From Roseobacter sinensis (GTDB lineage Bacteria > Pseudomonadota > Alphaproteobacteria > Rhodobacterales > Rhodobacteraceae): DNA of 64,000 nucleotides. Of the stretch, positions 24,240 through 33,185 are shown piece by piece (the stretch's first letter is position 1; each line of letters begins with the position of its first letter). Where the stretch lies: positions 62,001-126,000 of the forward strand of contig NZ_JALIEB010000005.1 of assembly GCF_025755255.1 (NCBI RefSeq), written 5' to 3'. Made by a program: the position numbers and the translations under genes. The notes under the pieces are model-generated. The model made no database searches. It was not told where the DNA came from and saw nothing but the letters and a program-made list of their open reading frames with translations.

Positions 24240-26639
24240 ATGAAATTCACGCTCTCCTGGTTGAAGGACCATCTGGATACGACGGCGACACTGGACGAGA
24301 TCGTCTATGCGCTGACCGATCTCGGGCTCGAGGTCGAGGGCGTCGAGGACCGGGGCGCGAAGCTGCGGGATTTTACCATCGGCTATGTGAAATCGGCCGA
24401 GAAACACCCCGATGCAGACCGGCTGCGCGTTTGTCAGGTGCAGACCGACGAGGGCGTGAAACAGATCATCTGTGGCGCGCCGAATGCGCGCCAGGGGATC
24501 ACCGTCGTGGTCGCCAAGCCGGGCGTCTATGTGCCGGGTATCGACACCACCATTGGGGTGGGCAAGATCCGCGGGATCGAAAGCTTCGGCATGATGGCCT
24601 CCGAGCGCGAGATGGAACTCAGTGACGAGCATGATGGTATCATCGAGCTGCCCTCGGGCGAGGTGGGCGAGTCCTTCGTGGATTGGCTGACCGAGAACGA
24701 TCCCGCGAAGGTCGACCCGGTGATCGAGATCGCGATCACGCCCAACCGGCCCGATGCGCTCGGCGTGCGCGGCATCGCGCGCGATCTGGCCGCACGCGGG
24801 CTCGGCACGCTGAAAAAGCGCGATGTGGAGGCGGTTGAAGGCAGCTTCCCCTGTCCGGTCAGCGTGACCATCGACGGCGACACGCTGGAGCAATGCCCCG
24901 TTTTCTACGGGCGCGTGATCCGCGGTGTCACGAACGGTCCGAGCCCCGCGTGGTTGCAGGACCGCATGCGGGCGATTGGCCTTCGGCCGATTTCTTTCCT
25001 CGTGGATGTGACGAACTTCTTTACTTACGACCGCAACCGCCCCTTGCATGTTTTCGATGCGGACAAGATCGCCGGCAATGCGCTGCGGGTGCACCGTGCG
25101 ACAGGCGGTGAAACGCTCGTCGGCCTCGATGAGAAGGAGTATACCTTCGAGGCGGGCATGACCCTGATCTCGGACGCAAACGGCGTCGAGAGCATCGGCG
25201 GCGTTATGGGCGGGCTGGCGTCTGGGTGCACGGAAGAGACCACCAACGTTTTCCTCGAAGCCGCCTACTTCGACCCGATCCGCACCGCCTATACGGGCCG
25301 CGCGCTCAAGATCAACTCCGACGCCCGGTACCGCTTTGAGCGGGGCATCGACCCCGCCTGGACCCCCTATGGCATCGAGCACGCCACGCGGATGATCCTC
25401 GATCATGCGGGCGGCGAGGCGTCCGACGTGATCGTCGCCGGCAAGGTTCCGGAAACCAAGCGGGCCTACCGGCTCGATCCCGCGCGCGTGCGCTCGCTGG
25501 TCGGGATGGAGATCCCAGAGAGCGAGCAGCGGCAGACCCTGACTTCCCTGGGCTTCGTCCTCGAAGGCAGCATGGCGCATGTGCCGAGCTGGCGGCCGGA
25601 TGTGCAGGGCGAGGCCGACCTCGTCGAGGAAGTCGCGCGCGTCGCATCGCTCACCAAACTCAGGGGAACGCCACTGCGGCGCGTCGTTCCGGGCGTACCG
25701 AAGCCGGTTTTGCTGCCGATGCAGCGGCGCGAGGCCATCGCCCGCCGTACCTGCGCTGCACTCGGGTACAACGAATGCGTCACCTACACCTTCATCGACA
25801 AGGCATCTGCCACACTCTTCGGCGGGGGAGATGATGCAACCAAGCTCGAGAACCCGATCAGCAGCGATATGAGCCACATGCGGCCCGCGCTGCTGCCGGG
25901 GCTTTTGCAGGCCGCGGCACGCAACCAGGCCCGCGGCTTTGCCGATCTGGCGCTGTTCGAGGTCGGGCCAGCCTTCCACGGCGGAGAGCCGGGCGAGCAG
26001 CACACGCTGGTGAGCGCCCTTCTGGTCGGACGGACCGGGCCGAAGGACGTGCTTGGCGCCTCCAGGCCGGTTGATGTCTTCGATGTGAAAGCGGATGCCG
26101 AGGCGGTGCTGTCTGCTCTCGGTGCGCCCGCCAAGGTGCAGATCCTGCGCGGCGCGGCGGAGTGGTGGCACCCCGGGCGCCATGGCATGATCTGTCTGGG
26201 CCCCAAGAAGGTGCTCGGCGTCTTCGGCGAGGTGCATCCGCGGGTCCTGCAGGCGATGGATGTCAAAGGCCCGGCCATGGCCTTCACGCTCTGGCCCACC
26301 GAGGTGCCGATGCCGCGCAGGACCGGTGCGACCCGGCCCGCGCTGGAGATCTCCGATCTGCAGGCGGTCGAGCGTGACTTCGCCTTCGTGGTGGATGCCG
26401 AGGTGGAGGCGCTGACCCTGGTGAATGCCGCCATGGGGGCCGATAAGGCGCTCATCGAGGATGTGCGCGTCTTTGACGAATTCGTCGGAGGCAGCCTGGG
26501 CGAGGGCAAGAAGTCGCTTGCGCTCACCGTTCGCATGCAGCCGGTCGAAGACACCTTGAAAGACAAGGACATCGAAGCGGTGAGCGCCAGGGTCGTCGAA
26601 AGGGTGACCAAGGCGACCGGAGCGGTGCTGCGCGGCTGA
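24240..26639 (+). CDS. pheT: Phenylalanine-tRNA ligase beta subunit
   Basis: A 799-residue PheT of usual length. It has the tRNA-binding OB domain (about 40-150, VKSAEKHPDADRLRVCQVQT), the B3/B4 editing domain that clears mischarged tyrosine (about 210-390, with ISFLVDVTNFFTYD), the B5 domain, the pseudo-catalytic module, and the C-terminal anticodon-binding domain (about 705-799, ISDLQAVERDFAFVVD). It works with PheS as an alpha2-beta2 tetramer. The start is supported by the MKFTLSWLKDHLDT family N-terminus. Confidence 0.96.
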   Translation: MKFTLSWLKDHLDTTATLDEIVYALTDLGLEVEGVEDRGAKLRDFTIGYVKSAEKHPDADRLRVCQVQTDEGVKQIICGAPNARQGITVVVAKPGVYVPGIDTTIGVGKIRGIESFGMMASEREMELSDEHDGIIELPSGEVGESFVDWLTENDPAKVDPVIEIAITPNRPDALGVRGIARDLAARGLGTLKKRDVEAVEGSFPCPVSVTIDGDTLEQCPVFYGRVIRGVTNGPSPAWLQDRMRAIGLRPISFLVDVTNFFTYDRNRPLHVFDADKIAGNALRVHRATGGETLVGLDEKEYTFEAGMTLISDANGVESIGGVMGGLASGCTEETTNVFLEAAYFDPIRTAYTGRALKINSDARYRFERGIDPAWTPYGIEHATRMILDHAGGEASDVIVAGKVPETKRAYRLDPARVRSLVGMEIPESEQRQTLTSLGFVLEGSMAHVPSWRPDVQGEADLVEEVARVASLTKLRGTPLRRVVPGVPKPVLLPMQRREAIARRTCAALGYNECVTYTFIDKASATLFGGGDDATKLENPISSDMSHMRPALLPGLLQAAARNQARGFADLALFEVGPAFHGGEPGEQHTLVSALLVGRTGPKDVLGASRPVDVFDVKADAEAVLSALGAPAKVQILRGAAEWWHPGRHGMICLGPKKVLGVFGEVHPRVLQAMDVKGPAMAFTLWPTEVPMPRRTGATRPALEISDLQAVERDFAFVVDAEVEALTLVNAAMGADKALIEDVRVFDEFVGGSLGEGKKSLALTVRMQPVEDTLKDKDIEAVSARVVERVTKATGAVLRG

Positions 26640-26700
26640 AGCGGGACAGCCCGCGGCCCCGTCCTACGTCAATTGGGACAACCAACCGAAGGAGAATGCC

Positions 26701-27150
26701 ATGCCGCTGAACGTCTATCTGTCCGGAGAGATCCACACCGACTGGCGGGATCAGATCATGGCCGGGGCCCAGGGGCTCGACGTGCGGTTCAACAGCCCCG
26801 TGACCGATCATGCGGCGAGCGACGATTGCGGCGTTGCGATCCTCGGGGCGGAGCAGAACAAGTACTGGCATGACCACAAGGGAGCCATGGTCAATGCGAT
26901 CCGCACCCGCAAGGGGATCGCGGAGGCCGATGTCGTGGTGGTGCGCTTCGGCGATCAGTACAAGCAGTGGAACGCCGCCTTCGATGCCGGTTACGCGGCG
27001 GCTCTGGGCAAGTCGCTGATCATCCTGCACGGGCCTGATCACGCCCATGCGCTGAAGGAAGTGGACGCCGCCGCGCTTGCGGTTGCGGAAGATCCTGCGC
27101 AGGTCGTACAGATCCTGCGCTACGTGCTCACCGGCGCGTTGCCGTCCTGA
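26701..27150 (+). CDS. YtoQ family protein
   Basis: A 149-residue cytosolic protein of the YtoQ family, related to nucleoside deoxyribosyltransferase folds but of unsettled function. Characteristic segments are LNVYLSGEIHTDWRDQI at 3-19, RFNSPVTDHAASDDCG and NAAFDAGYAAALGKSLI. GAAGGAG precedes the ATG. It follows pheT by 61 bp and is convergent with the GST gene, the two being separated by a large hairpin region. Confidence 0.88.
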   Translation: MPLNVYLSGEIHTDWRDQIMAGAQGLDVRFNSPVTDHAASDDCGVAILGAEQNKYWHDHKGAMVNAIRTRKGIAEADVVVVRFGDQYKQWNAAFDAGYAAALGKSLIILHGPDHAHALKEVDAAALAVAEDPAQVVQILRYVLTGALPS

Positions 27151-27162
27151 CCTGGCGCAGAA

Positions 27163-27238
27163 GGGCGGCCTGAAAGCCCGCCCAACCTGCCAGCACGACC
27201 GGTGGGAGCAGGCAGGTGCGGTGGGCTTTCAGGCCGCC
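27163..27238. terminator. Large hairpin between convergent ytoQ and GST genes, sharing a repeat with 35381-35401
   Basis: The left arm GGCGGCCTGAAAGCCC (27164-27179) and the right arm GGGCTTTCAGGCCGCC (27223-27238) are exact reverse complements. The first 21 bases (27163-27183) recur exactly, inverted, at 35381-35401. It sits between two convergent genes, fitting a bidirectional transcript end, although no T tract is present. The region between the arms (about 43 bases) also contains CCTGCC / GGCAGG. Confidence 0.65.
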
Positions 27239-27251
27239 GCTTTGCCACCGC

Positions 27252-27956
27252 TCAGGCAGGCTCGCGTGGCGGGATCTGCAGGCCCGTCTTGACCGCGGGC
27301 CGCTCCAGGAACCGCTCAAGATACGCTACGACATTGGCGTAGTCGGTAAAGCCAACCACCTCTTTCGCGCCATAGAAATCGAGCGCACGCAGCCACGGCG
27401 CGATCGCGATATCGGCGATCGAGTAGTCACCTGCGATCCAGGTCTTACCGTCGAGTGCGCCGTCGAGCGCGCCCAGGAGCCGCTTCGCCTCGGTGATATA
27501 CCGTTGCTGCGGGCGCTTGTCTTCCCACTCCGAGCCGGCAAATTTGTAGAAGAACCCGAGTTGGCCGAACATCGGCCCGAGCCCACCCATCTGGAACATG
27601 ACCCACTGGATGATCCGCGCCTTCTCGGTTGCGTCCGATCCGATCAGCTTGCCGGACTTCTCGGCGAGGTAGATCAGGATCGCTCCGCTTTCGAAAAGCG
27701 GCAGCGGCGCACCGTCCGGCCCGTCCGGGTCGATGATCGCCGGGATCTTGTTGTTCGGGTTGAGCGAGAGGAACTCGGGGCTCTTCACATCCGCATCCGC
27801 AAGCGTGACTGTATGCGCTTCATAGGGAATGCCCATCTCTTCCAGCGCGATGGAAATCTTCACACCATTGGGCGTGGGGAAGGAATAGAGCTGCAGGACA
27901 CTTGGGTCCTTCGCGGGCCATTTCTCGTTGATCTTGAAGCTGGACACATCGGCCAT
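27252..27956 (-). CDS. Glutathione S-transferase, YghU/Nu-like
   Basis: A 234-residue glutathione S-transferase. The N-terminal thioredoxin-like domain has LYSFPTPNGVKISIALEEMG, where Thr/Asn replace the classical Tyr/Ser, as in YghU and YfcG disulfide-reductase-like GSTs. NPNNKIPAIIDP contains the cis-Pro and LFESGAILIYLAEKSG the gamma-glutamyl binding site. The C-terminal helical domain has SIADIAIAPWLRALDFYG. The likely role is thiol-disulfide or peroxide chemistry with glutathione. The start is MADVSSFKIN, preceded by GAGGAG. It is divergent from mscL. Confidence 0.9.
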   Translation of the reverse strand: MADVSSFKINEKWPAKDPSVLQLYSFPTPNGVKISIALEEMGIPYEAHTVTLADADVKSPEFLSLNPNNKIPAIIDPDGPDGAPLPLFESGAILIYLAEKSGKLIGSDATEKARIIQWVMFQMGGLGPMFGQLGFFYKFAGSEWEDKRPQQRYITEAKRLLGALDGALDGKTWIAGDYSIADIAIAPWLRALDFYGAKEVVGFTDYANVVAYLERFLERPAVKTGLQIPPREPA

Positions 27957-28106
27957 CTGGGCACTCCTCAAATTGGTTGTGGCTGCAAGCTAGGCGGATT
28001 TCCCCGCAAAAACAGTCTCGTCTACGCGCAGCGATGTGTTAACAAATGCACAAGGTGGCCGGTTCAAGAGGCCGGACCGCCGTAAAAAACAGTGTGAGGG
28101 ACATCA

Positions 28107-28535
28107 ATGATCAACGAATTCAAGGAATTTATTGCCAAGGGCAACGTCATGGATATGGCTGTTGGCATCATTATTGGGGCAGCGTTTACAGCGATTGTCA
28201 CATCGCTGGTTGGGGATCTGATCAACCCCATCATTGCGCTCTTTACGGGCGGGATCGACTTTTCCGGCTGGTTCTACGTAATGGGCGAAGACACCTTTGC
28301 CTCCATCGAAGCCGCAACCGAGGCAGGCGTTCCGGTCTTTGCGATCGGCAAGTTCGTCATGGCGGTGATCAACTTCCTGATCGTGGCCTTTGTTGTCTTT
28401 CTGCTGGTGAAGATGGTGAACCGCATCAAGGATGCAGCAACCAAGGAAGAAGAGCCGGCACCGGAAGAGCCCGCGGGCCCGAGCGAGCTCGACGTCCTGC
28501 TCGAGATCCGCGATGCGCTGAAGAAATCCGGCTGA
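28107..28535 (+). CDS. mscL: Large-conductance mechanosensitive channel
   Basis: A 142-residue MscL, which forms a homopentameric inner-membrane pore that opens under extreme tension to release solutes during osmotic downshock. The N-terminal amphipathic helix [19 protein letters not shown] and pore-lining segment [19 protein letters not shown] are clear. TM2 is [20 protein letters not shown], followed by a charged cytoplasmic helix rich in Glu and Pro. Length is normal. It is a single-gene unit. Confidence 0.96.
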   Translation: MINEFKEFIAKGNVMDMAVGIIIGAAFTAIVTSLVGDLINPIIALFTGGIDFSGWFYVMGEDTFASIEAATEAGVPVFAIGKFVMAVINFLIVAFVVFLLVKMVNRIKDAATKEEEPAPEEPAGPSELDVLLEIRDALKKSG

Positions 28536-28559
28536 ACCTGCAATCTGGTTGACGCCACA

Positions 28560-28584
28560 GCCTGCGCCCGTCATGGGCGCAGGC
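28560..28584 (+). terminator. Hairpin after mscL
   Basis: A perfect 10-bp stem GCCTGCGCCC / GGGCGCAGGC closes a GTCAT loop 24 bp after the mscL stop. Only TT follows, so it is a weak intrinsic terminator at best. Confidence 0.5.
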
Positions 28585-28720
28585 TTGACCTGCGGGGCAA
28601 ATTCCAATGGCCTGCGGCCAACTCGGACCGTTGGCGGGAACGCTGCCGAGGCCTCTTGGCCTGGTCCGGTGAGCGCTGGACGCCGCCGGTCTGACGCGGG
28701 GCCCAGCCGCTTTGGCGTGC

Positions 28721-29002
28721 TTAGAGCAGGGTGATCGACGTGCGCCCTGCGCTCGTCCGCAGTGCATGTGTCTCGACGAGATCCGGGTCAGCGCGCCAGT
28801 CCACTGCACCCTCGCGGGTGTCGAACTCAAGGACTACGGCGATCTGCGGTGCCGCGATATCGCCTTCGAGCACGGTCGGCTCGGGTGAGGCCTGAAGCAC
28901 CTTGCCGCCATGTTTGGCCAGCGCGTCGCCCGCCCTTTCGCGATAGGCGGCGAGCTTTTCCGGGTCGGTGATATCGAGGGTGACAAAGGCGTATGCGGGC
29001 AT
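28721..29002 (-). CDS. DUF1330 family protein
   Basis: A 93-residue ferredoxin-like (dimeric alpha+beta barrel) protein of the DUF1330 family. It starts MPAYAFVTLDITDPEKLAAY and continues HGGKVLQASPEPTVLEGD, then VVLEFDTREGAVDWRADP. No enzymatic activity is established for the family. The start is the ATG at 29002, preceded by a purine stretch AGGAAAGGATCACCCC. It is divergent from a LysR regulator that may control it. Confidence 0.88.
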   Translation of the reverse strand: MPAYAFVTLDITDPEKLAAYRERAGDALAKHGGKVLQASPEPTVLEGDIAAPQIAVVLEFDTREGAVDWRADPDLVETHALRTSAGRTSITLL

Positions 29003-29099
29003 GGGGTGATCCTTTCCTGTTGTGTCCTTCCCAGCTAAGCCCGCACCGAGCCGTCGAAAACCGCTCAACACTGCGCAATGGATGTGCAAAAGTGATCGG

Positions 29100-29999
29100 A
29101 TGAGCCTGAACTGGAACGACTTGCGATTTGTGTTGGAGACCGTGCGCCACGGCGGCTTGAGCGGTGCGGCGCGGGCGCTGAAGGTCAACCACGCCACAGT
29201 ATCGCGCCGGATCGCGGCAGCGGAGGCGGCCATGGGGGCGCGGCTCTTTGACCGCGCGCCGGCAGGCTACCGGCCCACGGAAGCGGGGCTCGAAGCGGCA
29301 GAGATCGCCGAACAGATGGAGGCCAAGAGCCATGATCTCAGCCGCAGCCTGACAGCGCGCGATCAGGTGCTGGGCGGCAGCCTCGCGGTGACCGCGCCAC
29401 AGCTCCTGGTCGATCGGCTGCTGGCGCCGATCCTGCGCGACTTCAAGGCGAGCTACCCGGCCATCGACCTGTCCGTGATTGCCGCGAACCGGACGTTGAA
29501 CCTTGCCGCTCATGAGGCGGACGTCGCATTCCGGATATCTGACACGCCCGGCGACACGCTGGTGGGGCGGCGCGCCACCGAACAGGCGGCCGCTGCCTAT
29601 CTGTCGCAGGATCTCGCGGAGCGGATGCGCCAGGACCCGGCGCGCCCGCTCGACTGGATCCGCTTTGCCCATTGGCCGGGGCCGCCGGAGGCCCTGAAGG
29701 AGGCCTGGCCCAATCGGCGGGTTACTCTGACGGTCGACGATATGTACGCAGCACTTGCGGCCGTGCGCAGCGGCATGGGTGCGACGCGGATACCCTGTTT
29801 CATCGGCGACAGCGAACCGGACCTCATGCGGTTGCCGGGTGTGCCGCTGTTTCCGTATCGGCCCCTGTGGGTGCTGACCCACGCAGACCTGCGCGAGACA
29901 CGCAAGGTCAGAACCTTCACGCAGTTCGCGGCCTCACGGATCAACGCGCTGCGCCCGCTCTTCGAGGGGCGCACGCGCGAGACACCGCTCAGCCTTTGA
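29100..29999 (+). CDS. LysR family transcriptional regulator
   Basis: A 299-residue LysR-type regulator. The N-terminal winged helix (residues about 5-63) contains LRFVLETVRHGGLSGAARAL and VSRRIAAAEAAMGARLFDR. The effector-binding domain follows from about residue 88. It is divergent from the DUF1330 gene with a 97-bp gap, the usual layout of a LysR protein and its target. Its 3' end overlaps that of convergent ald by 11 bp. The effector is unknown. Confidence 0.92.
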   Translation: MSLNWNDLRFVLETVRHGGLSGAARALKVNHATVSRRIAAAEAAMGARLFDRAPAGYRPTEAGLEAAEIAEQMEAKSHDLSRSLTARDQVLGGSLAVTAPQLLVDRLLAPILRDFKASYPAIDLSVIAANRTLNLAAHEADVAFRISDTPGDTLVGRRATEQAAAAYLSQDLAERMRQDPARPLDWIRFAHWPGPPEALKEAWPNRRVTLTVDDMYAALAAVRSGMGATRIPCFIGDSEPDLMRLPGVPLFPYRPLWVLTHADLRETRKVRTFTQFAASRINALRPLFEGRTRETPLSL

Positions 30000-31107
30000 T
30001 CGCCACGCTGGGGGCGATCACGTCGATCCCGAGCGCCTTGCCGACAGCGTAGTAGGTCAGTTGCCCGGCATGCACGTTGAGCCCGTTCATCAGGTGCGGA
30101 TCATCGAGGCAGGCCTGACGCCACCCCTTGTCGGCGAGCGCCAGCATGAAGGGCATGGTGGCGTTGCCGAGCGCGATGGTCGATGTCCGCGCGACCGCGC
30201 CGGGCATGTTGGCCACGCAGTAATGCATGATGCCGTCGACATCGTAGATCGGATCCTGATGGGTGGTCGCCTTGGAGGTCTCGAAGCACCCGCCCTGGTC
30301 GATGGCGACATCCACCAGCGCAGCGCCGGGCTTGAGGTCGGCCAGTTGCGCGCGGCTGATCAGCTTGGGTGCCGCCGCCCCGGGGACCAGCACGGCGCCG
30401 ATGATCAGGTCGGCGGCCTGCGCCAGCTCGATAGTATTGCCCGCCGAGGCGTAGGAGGTCTTGAAGGTGCCGCCGAAGACATCGTCGAGATAGCGCAGGC
30501 GTGTCAGCGAGCGGTCGAGCACCGTCACATCTGCGCCCATGCCGGCGGCGATCTTGGCCGCATGGGTCCCGACGACACCGCCGCCGATCACCAGCACGCG
30601 CGCCGGTCCGACCCCCGGCACACCGCCCATGAGCACGCCGCGCCCGCCGTTGGCTTTCTGCAGCGTCCAGGCGCCGACTTGTGGCGCAAGGCGACCCGCG
30701 ACCTCGGACATCGGCGCCAGCAGCGGCAGGCCGCCGCGGTCGTCGGTGACGGTCTCATAAGCGATGCAGGTGGCACCCGAGGCGAGCAAGTCGTGCGTCT
30801 GCTCGGGGTCCGGCGCGAGGTGCAGGTAGGTGAAGAGAAGCTGTCCGTCGCGGAGCATCTTGCGCTCGCCCGCCTGCGGTTCCTTGACTTTCACAATCAT
30901 GTCGGCCGTTGCAAAGATCTCTTCTGCCGTATCGACAATTTTCGCGCCAGCTGCGATGTAGTCGGCGTCTTCAAACCCGGCGCCTGCACCTGCGCCTGCC
31001 TGAATGCAGACATCGTGGCCGTGGGCGACGGCCTCGCGCGCGGCGTTGGGGGTCATGCCAACGCGGAATTCCTGCGGTTTGATCTCTGTCGGGCATCCGA
31101 TCATCAT
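29989..31107 (-). CDS. ald: Alanine dehydrogenase
   Basis: A 372-residue NAD-dependent L-alanine dehydrogenase, interconverting L-alanine and pyruvate plus ammonia. IGCPTEIKPQEFRVGMTP is the family start. VKVKEPQ carries the catalytic Lys, LFTYLHLAPD the active-site His, and VLVIGGGVVGTHAAKIAAGMGADV the Rossmann NAD site. LVDVAIDQGGCFETSKATTHQDP follows. GGAGG lies eight bases before the first of two tandem ATGs, so 31107 was chosen. It is divergent from an Lrp-family regulator, the arrangement known for ald-aldR. Confidence 0.96.
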   Translation of the reverse strand: MMIGCPTEIKPQEFRVGMTPNAAREAVAHGHDVCIQAGAGAGAGFEDADYIAAGAKIVDTAEEIFATADMIVKVKEPQAGERKMLRDGQLLFTYLHLAPDPEQTHDLLASGATCIAYETVTDDRGGLPLLAPMSEVAGRLAPQVGAWTLQKANGGRGVLMGGVPGVGPARVLVIGGGVVGTHAAKIAAGMGADVTVLDRSLTRLRYLDDVFGGTFKTSYASAGNTIELAQAADLIIGAVLVPGAAAPKLISRAQLADLKPGAALVDVAIDQGGCFETSKATTHQDPIYDVDGIMHYCVANMPGAVARTSTIALGNATMPFMLALADKGWRQACLDDPHLMNGLNVHAGQLTYYAVGKALGIDVIAPSVAIKG

Positions 31108-31121
31108 GGGGGCTCTCCTCC

Positions 31122-31228
31122 ACCAAATGTTTGGCTGGGAAATAGCGCGAGTCGCGCGCAATGTTGCATCAAAGATGGCTCGCCATTTGGTCCAGAATGC
31201 GAATAAATGAGCGTTAGTGTACCAAATG
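31122..31228. promoter_or_regulatory. ACCAAATG repeats in the ald / Lrp-regulator intergenic region
   Basis: The octamer ACCAAATG occurs at 31122-31129 and 31221-31228, and its reverse complement CATTTGGT at 31184-31191. The latter two form an inverted pair. Repeated spaced half-sites between ald and a divergent Lrp-type gene look like binding sites for that regulator, which in this family wraps DNA around an octamer. Binding is inferred. Confidence 0.45.
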
Positions 31229-31247
31229 ACGGAAGAAGTTTGCGCAT

Positions 31248-31709
31248 ATGAGCCTTGATGCAACAGATCGGCGGATTCTGAACGCGCTGCAGCGCAAGGG
31301 CCGGATGGCGAATGCGGAGCTGAGCGAGGCGGTCAACCTCTCTGCCTCGGCGTGCCACCGGCGGGTCCAGCGGCTCGAGAAGGAGGGTTACATCCGCGAC
31401 TATGTCGCCCTCTTGGACGCGCGCAAGATGGGCGTGCCCACAACCGTCTTCGTGGAGATCACCCTGCAAGGGCAGGCCGATGAGGTGCTCGATGCCTTCG
31501 AGAAAGCCGTGCGGCGCATCCCGGATGTGCTGGAGTGCCATCTGATGGCAGGGACAGCGGATTACCTGCTGAAGGTCGTCGCCGAGAACACCGAGGATTT
31601 CGCGCGGATCCACCGGCAATACCTGGCGAGGCTGCCAGGGGTGGGGCAGATGCAGTCGAGCTTTGCACTCCGGACGGTGTTCAAGACAACCGCCTTGCCC
31701 GTCAATTGA
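31248..31709 (+). CDS. aldR: Lrp/AsnC family regulator, probable AldR
   Basis: A 153-residue Lrp-type regulator: helix-turn-helix DRRILNALQRKGRMANAELS then SASACHRRVQRLEKEGYI, and the RAM domain VLECHLMAGTADYLLKVVAE. It is divergent from ald with a 140-bp shared region that holds repeated ACCAAATG sites. In other alphaproteobacteria AldR activates ald when L-alanine is present. The assignment to AldR rests on this adjacency; the family itself is certain. Confidence 0.88.
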   Translation: MSLDATDRRILNALQRKGRMANAELSEAVNLSASACHRRVQRLEKEGYIRDYVALLDARKMGVPTTVFVEITLQGQADEVLDAFEKAVRRIPDVLECHLMAGTADYLLKVVAENTEDFARIHRQYLARLPGVGQMQSSFALRTVFKTTALPVN

Positions 31710-31761
31710 AACAGGGGTTGCGGCCCGCCCGCCCTTGATCGGCAGGCGGGCCGCGCCCGAA

Positions 31762-32898
31762 TTACGCGAGGCAGTCCCACTCTTCGGTGAAGCGGAAGCC
31801 GCCATCGTCACCCTGCGCCGCATCCTGGGCCATCATCATGTCGTCTTCGGCCATGTCATCATCGCCGTCGCCGGACCCGTCGAACAGGCTGTCGAACAAC
31901 TCGTCGACATCGAAGGTGGTTGTCTGCGGTTCACCATCGTCGCCACCGTTCCAGGTGAAGGTGAAGTCCTCATCGAAGAGGGTTGCGAGGAACCCGCTGA
32001 GGAAGAATTGTAGCTGTGCAACCGTGTCAGCATCGTCAGTGCCGCCGGGAGTGTCCGTGCCGTCATCGGGTACCTCGGGCTCCGGGGGTGTGGGGTCTTC
32101 AGGGGTCGGCGCTTCGGCCACGGGCTCGTCGGGATCGTCCGGGGTTGGCGCCTCAGCCACCGGATCGTCCAACTCAGGAGTATCGGGTGCTTCCGGTACA
32201 GGAGCTTCCGCAACCGGCTCGTCGGGGCTGGCCGGCACCGGCGCTTCCGCCACAGGCTCGTCCGGCATAGGGTCTGGTTCCGGCGCTTCCTCCACCGGGG
32301 GGTCCTGTTCTGTGAGGTCAGGCATCTCGGCGACGGGCTCTTCCGTCTCCGCATCCGGTGCCTCGGCGACAGGTGTCTCGGGGTCTGGCTGCGGGTCCGG
32401 CGCCTCGGCGACAGGCTCGGCGGATGTCGCGCTGCTGCCCTCATCGATCTGCAACTCGGCATCGGTTGCGGCAAAGTTCTGCGTCACCATGACCGCGTCG
32501 AACCCGTTGAAGTCGCCGGTTTCGATGCCAAGCCCGACAACCTCGAAATCCGGATTGAGGATGTTGGCCCGGTGGCCCGGGCTGTTCATGAGGCTGTCGT
32601 GCAGGTTCTCGACGTCATCGGCCAGGCCGGGCGCGCCGCGTTCGCTCTGATAGGCGATGTTCTCGCCCCAGGTCCAGCTGCCTTCAAAGGCGAAGTCGGC
32701 AGCTTCCATGCGGTCCCCCGCGCTGCTGCCGTTCTCGCCGGCGTGGGAAAACCGGTCTTCCTCCAGCATCCACTGGCTGTGATCTTCGCTGCTGTCGTTG
32801 AGCCGTAGCTCAAGCTCGACCGGATCGAGGTCGCGAGATGTGCGCTCCTCGTTGATAAGGTCCAGCATCTGCCGTTCTAGATCGCTTGCGCGTGACAT
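31762..32898 (-). CDS. CAP-domain (SCP/PR-1) protein with acidic proline repeats
   Basis: A 378-residue protein in three parts. Residues about 5-148 are a CAP domain: LDLINEERTSRDLDPVELEL, HSQWMLEEDRFSHAGENG, WTWGENIAYQSERG and NSPGHRANILNPDF, with the paired His and Glu of the family cavity. Residues about 162-275 contain six exact PVAEAP units and two variants (PVAEMP, PVEEAP) spaced by Asp/Pro stretches. The C-terminus is hydrophobic then very acidic (DGSGDGDDDMAEDD) and ends EWDCLA. No N-terminal signal peptide is visible, so export would need another route. The CAP function in bacteria is not settled. Confidence 0.85.
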   Translation of the reverse strand: MSRASDLERQMLDLINEERTSRDLDPVELELRLNDSSEDHSQWMLEEDRFSHAGENGSSAGDRMEAADFAFEGSWTWGENIAYQSERGAPGLADDVENLHDSLMNSPGHRANILNPDFEVVGLGIETGDFNGFDAVMVTQNFAATDAELQIDEGSSATSAEPVAEAPDPQPDPETPVAEAPDAETEEPVAEMPDLTEQDPPVEEAPEPDPMPDEPVAEAPVPASPDEPVAEAPVPEAPDTPELDDPVAEAPTPDDPDEPVAEAPTPEDPTPPEPEVPDDGTDTPGGTDDADTVAQLQFFLSGFLATLFDEDFTFTWNGGDDGEPQTTTFDVDELFDSLFDGSGDGDDDMAEDDMMMAQDAAQGDDGGFRFTEEWDCLA

Positions 32899-33124
32899 GT
32901 CATTCTCTCCTTGATGCTTCGTGTCAGCGGGCCGATCGCTAGAAGCTGGAGATCTGTGCCGATAGGTTCGGCATCGTACGTGTGTTTTTTCAGCGGCAAC
33001 GAGCGTGAATGCGCAGCCTGCGACAGCAGAAAAATGCCGCGTCCGCCTGTGCGCGCAGACATCGGCGCAACTGGCAAGAACCCGCGGTTCTTATGTGCAA
33101 GCTTTTAAGGGCGCAGATACAATA

Positions 33125-33155
33125 AACCCCCGCACGGGCGGACCGTCCGGGGGTT
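33125..33155 (-). terminator. Terminator of rpsU
   Basis: The outer stem AACCCCCG / CGGGGGTT and inner stem ACGG / CCGT form a hairpin 31 bases downstream of the rpsU stop. On the minus strand it is followed by TATTG after the closing GTT. Position and structure fit an intrinsic terminator with a short T stretch. Confidence 0.65.
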
Positions 33156-33185
33156 CGTATTCTGATCAGCCTGTCGGCGTGGCGC

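Noticed and set aside
24204-26237. A 677-residue minus-strand frame opposite pheT
   Set aside because: Antisense shadow of pheT, no start site or family motif.
32015-32430. Regularly spaced repeats considered as a CRISPR-like array
   Set aside because: The repeats are codon-phased within a coding frame and have no unique spacers of constant length.
31787-32650. A Ser/Gly-rich plus-strand frame opposite the CAP-domain gene
   Set aside because: Its repeats are the antisense translation of the PVAEAP units; the CAP motifs on the minus strand are decisive.
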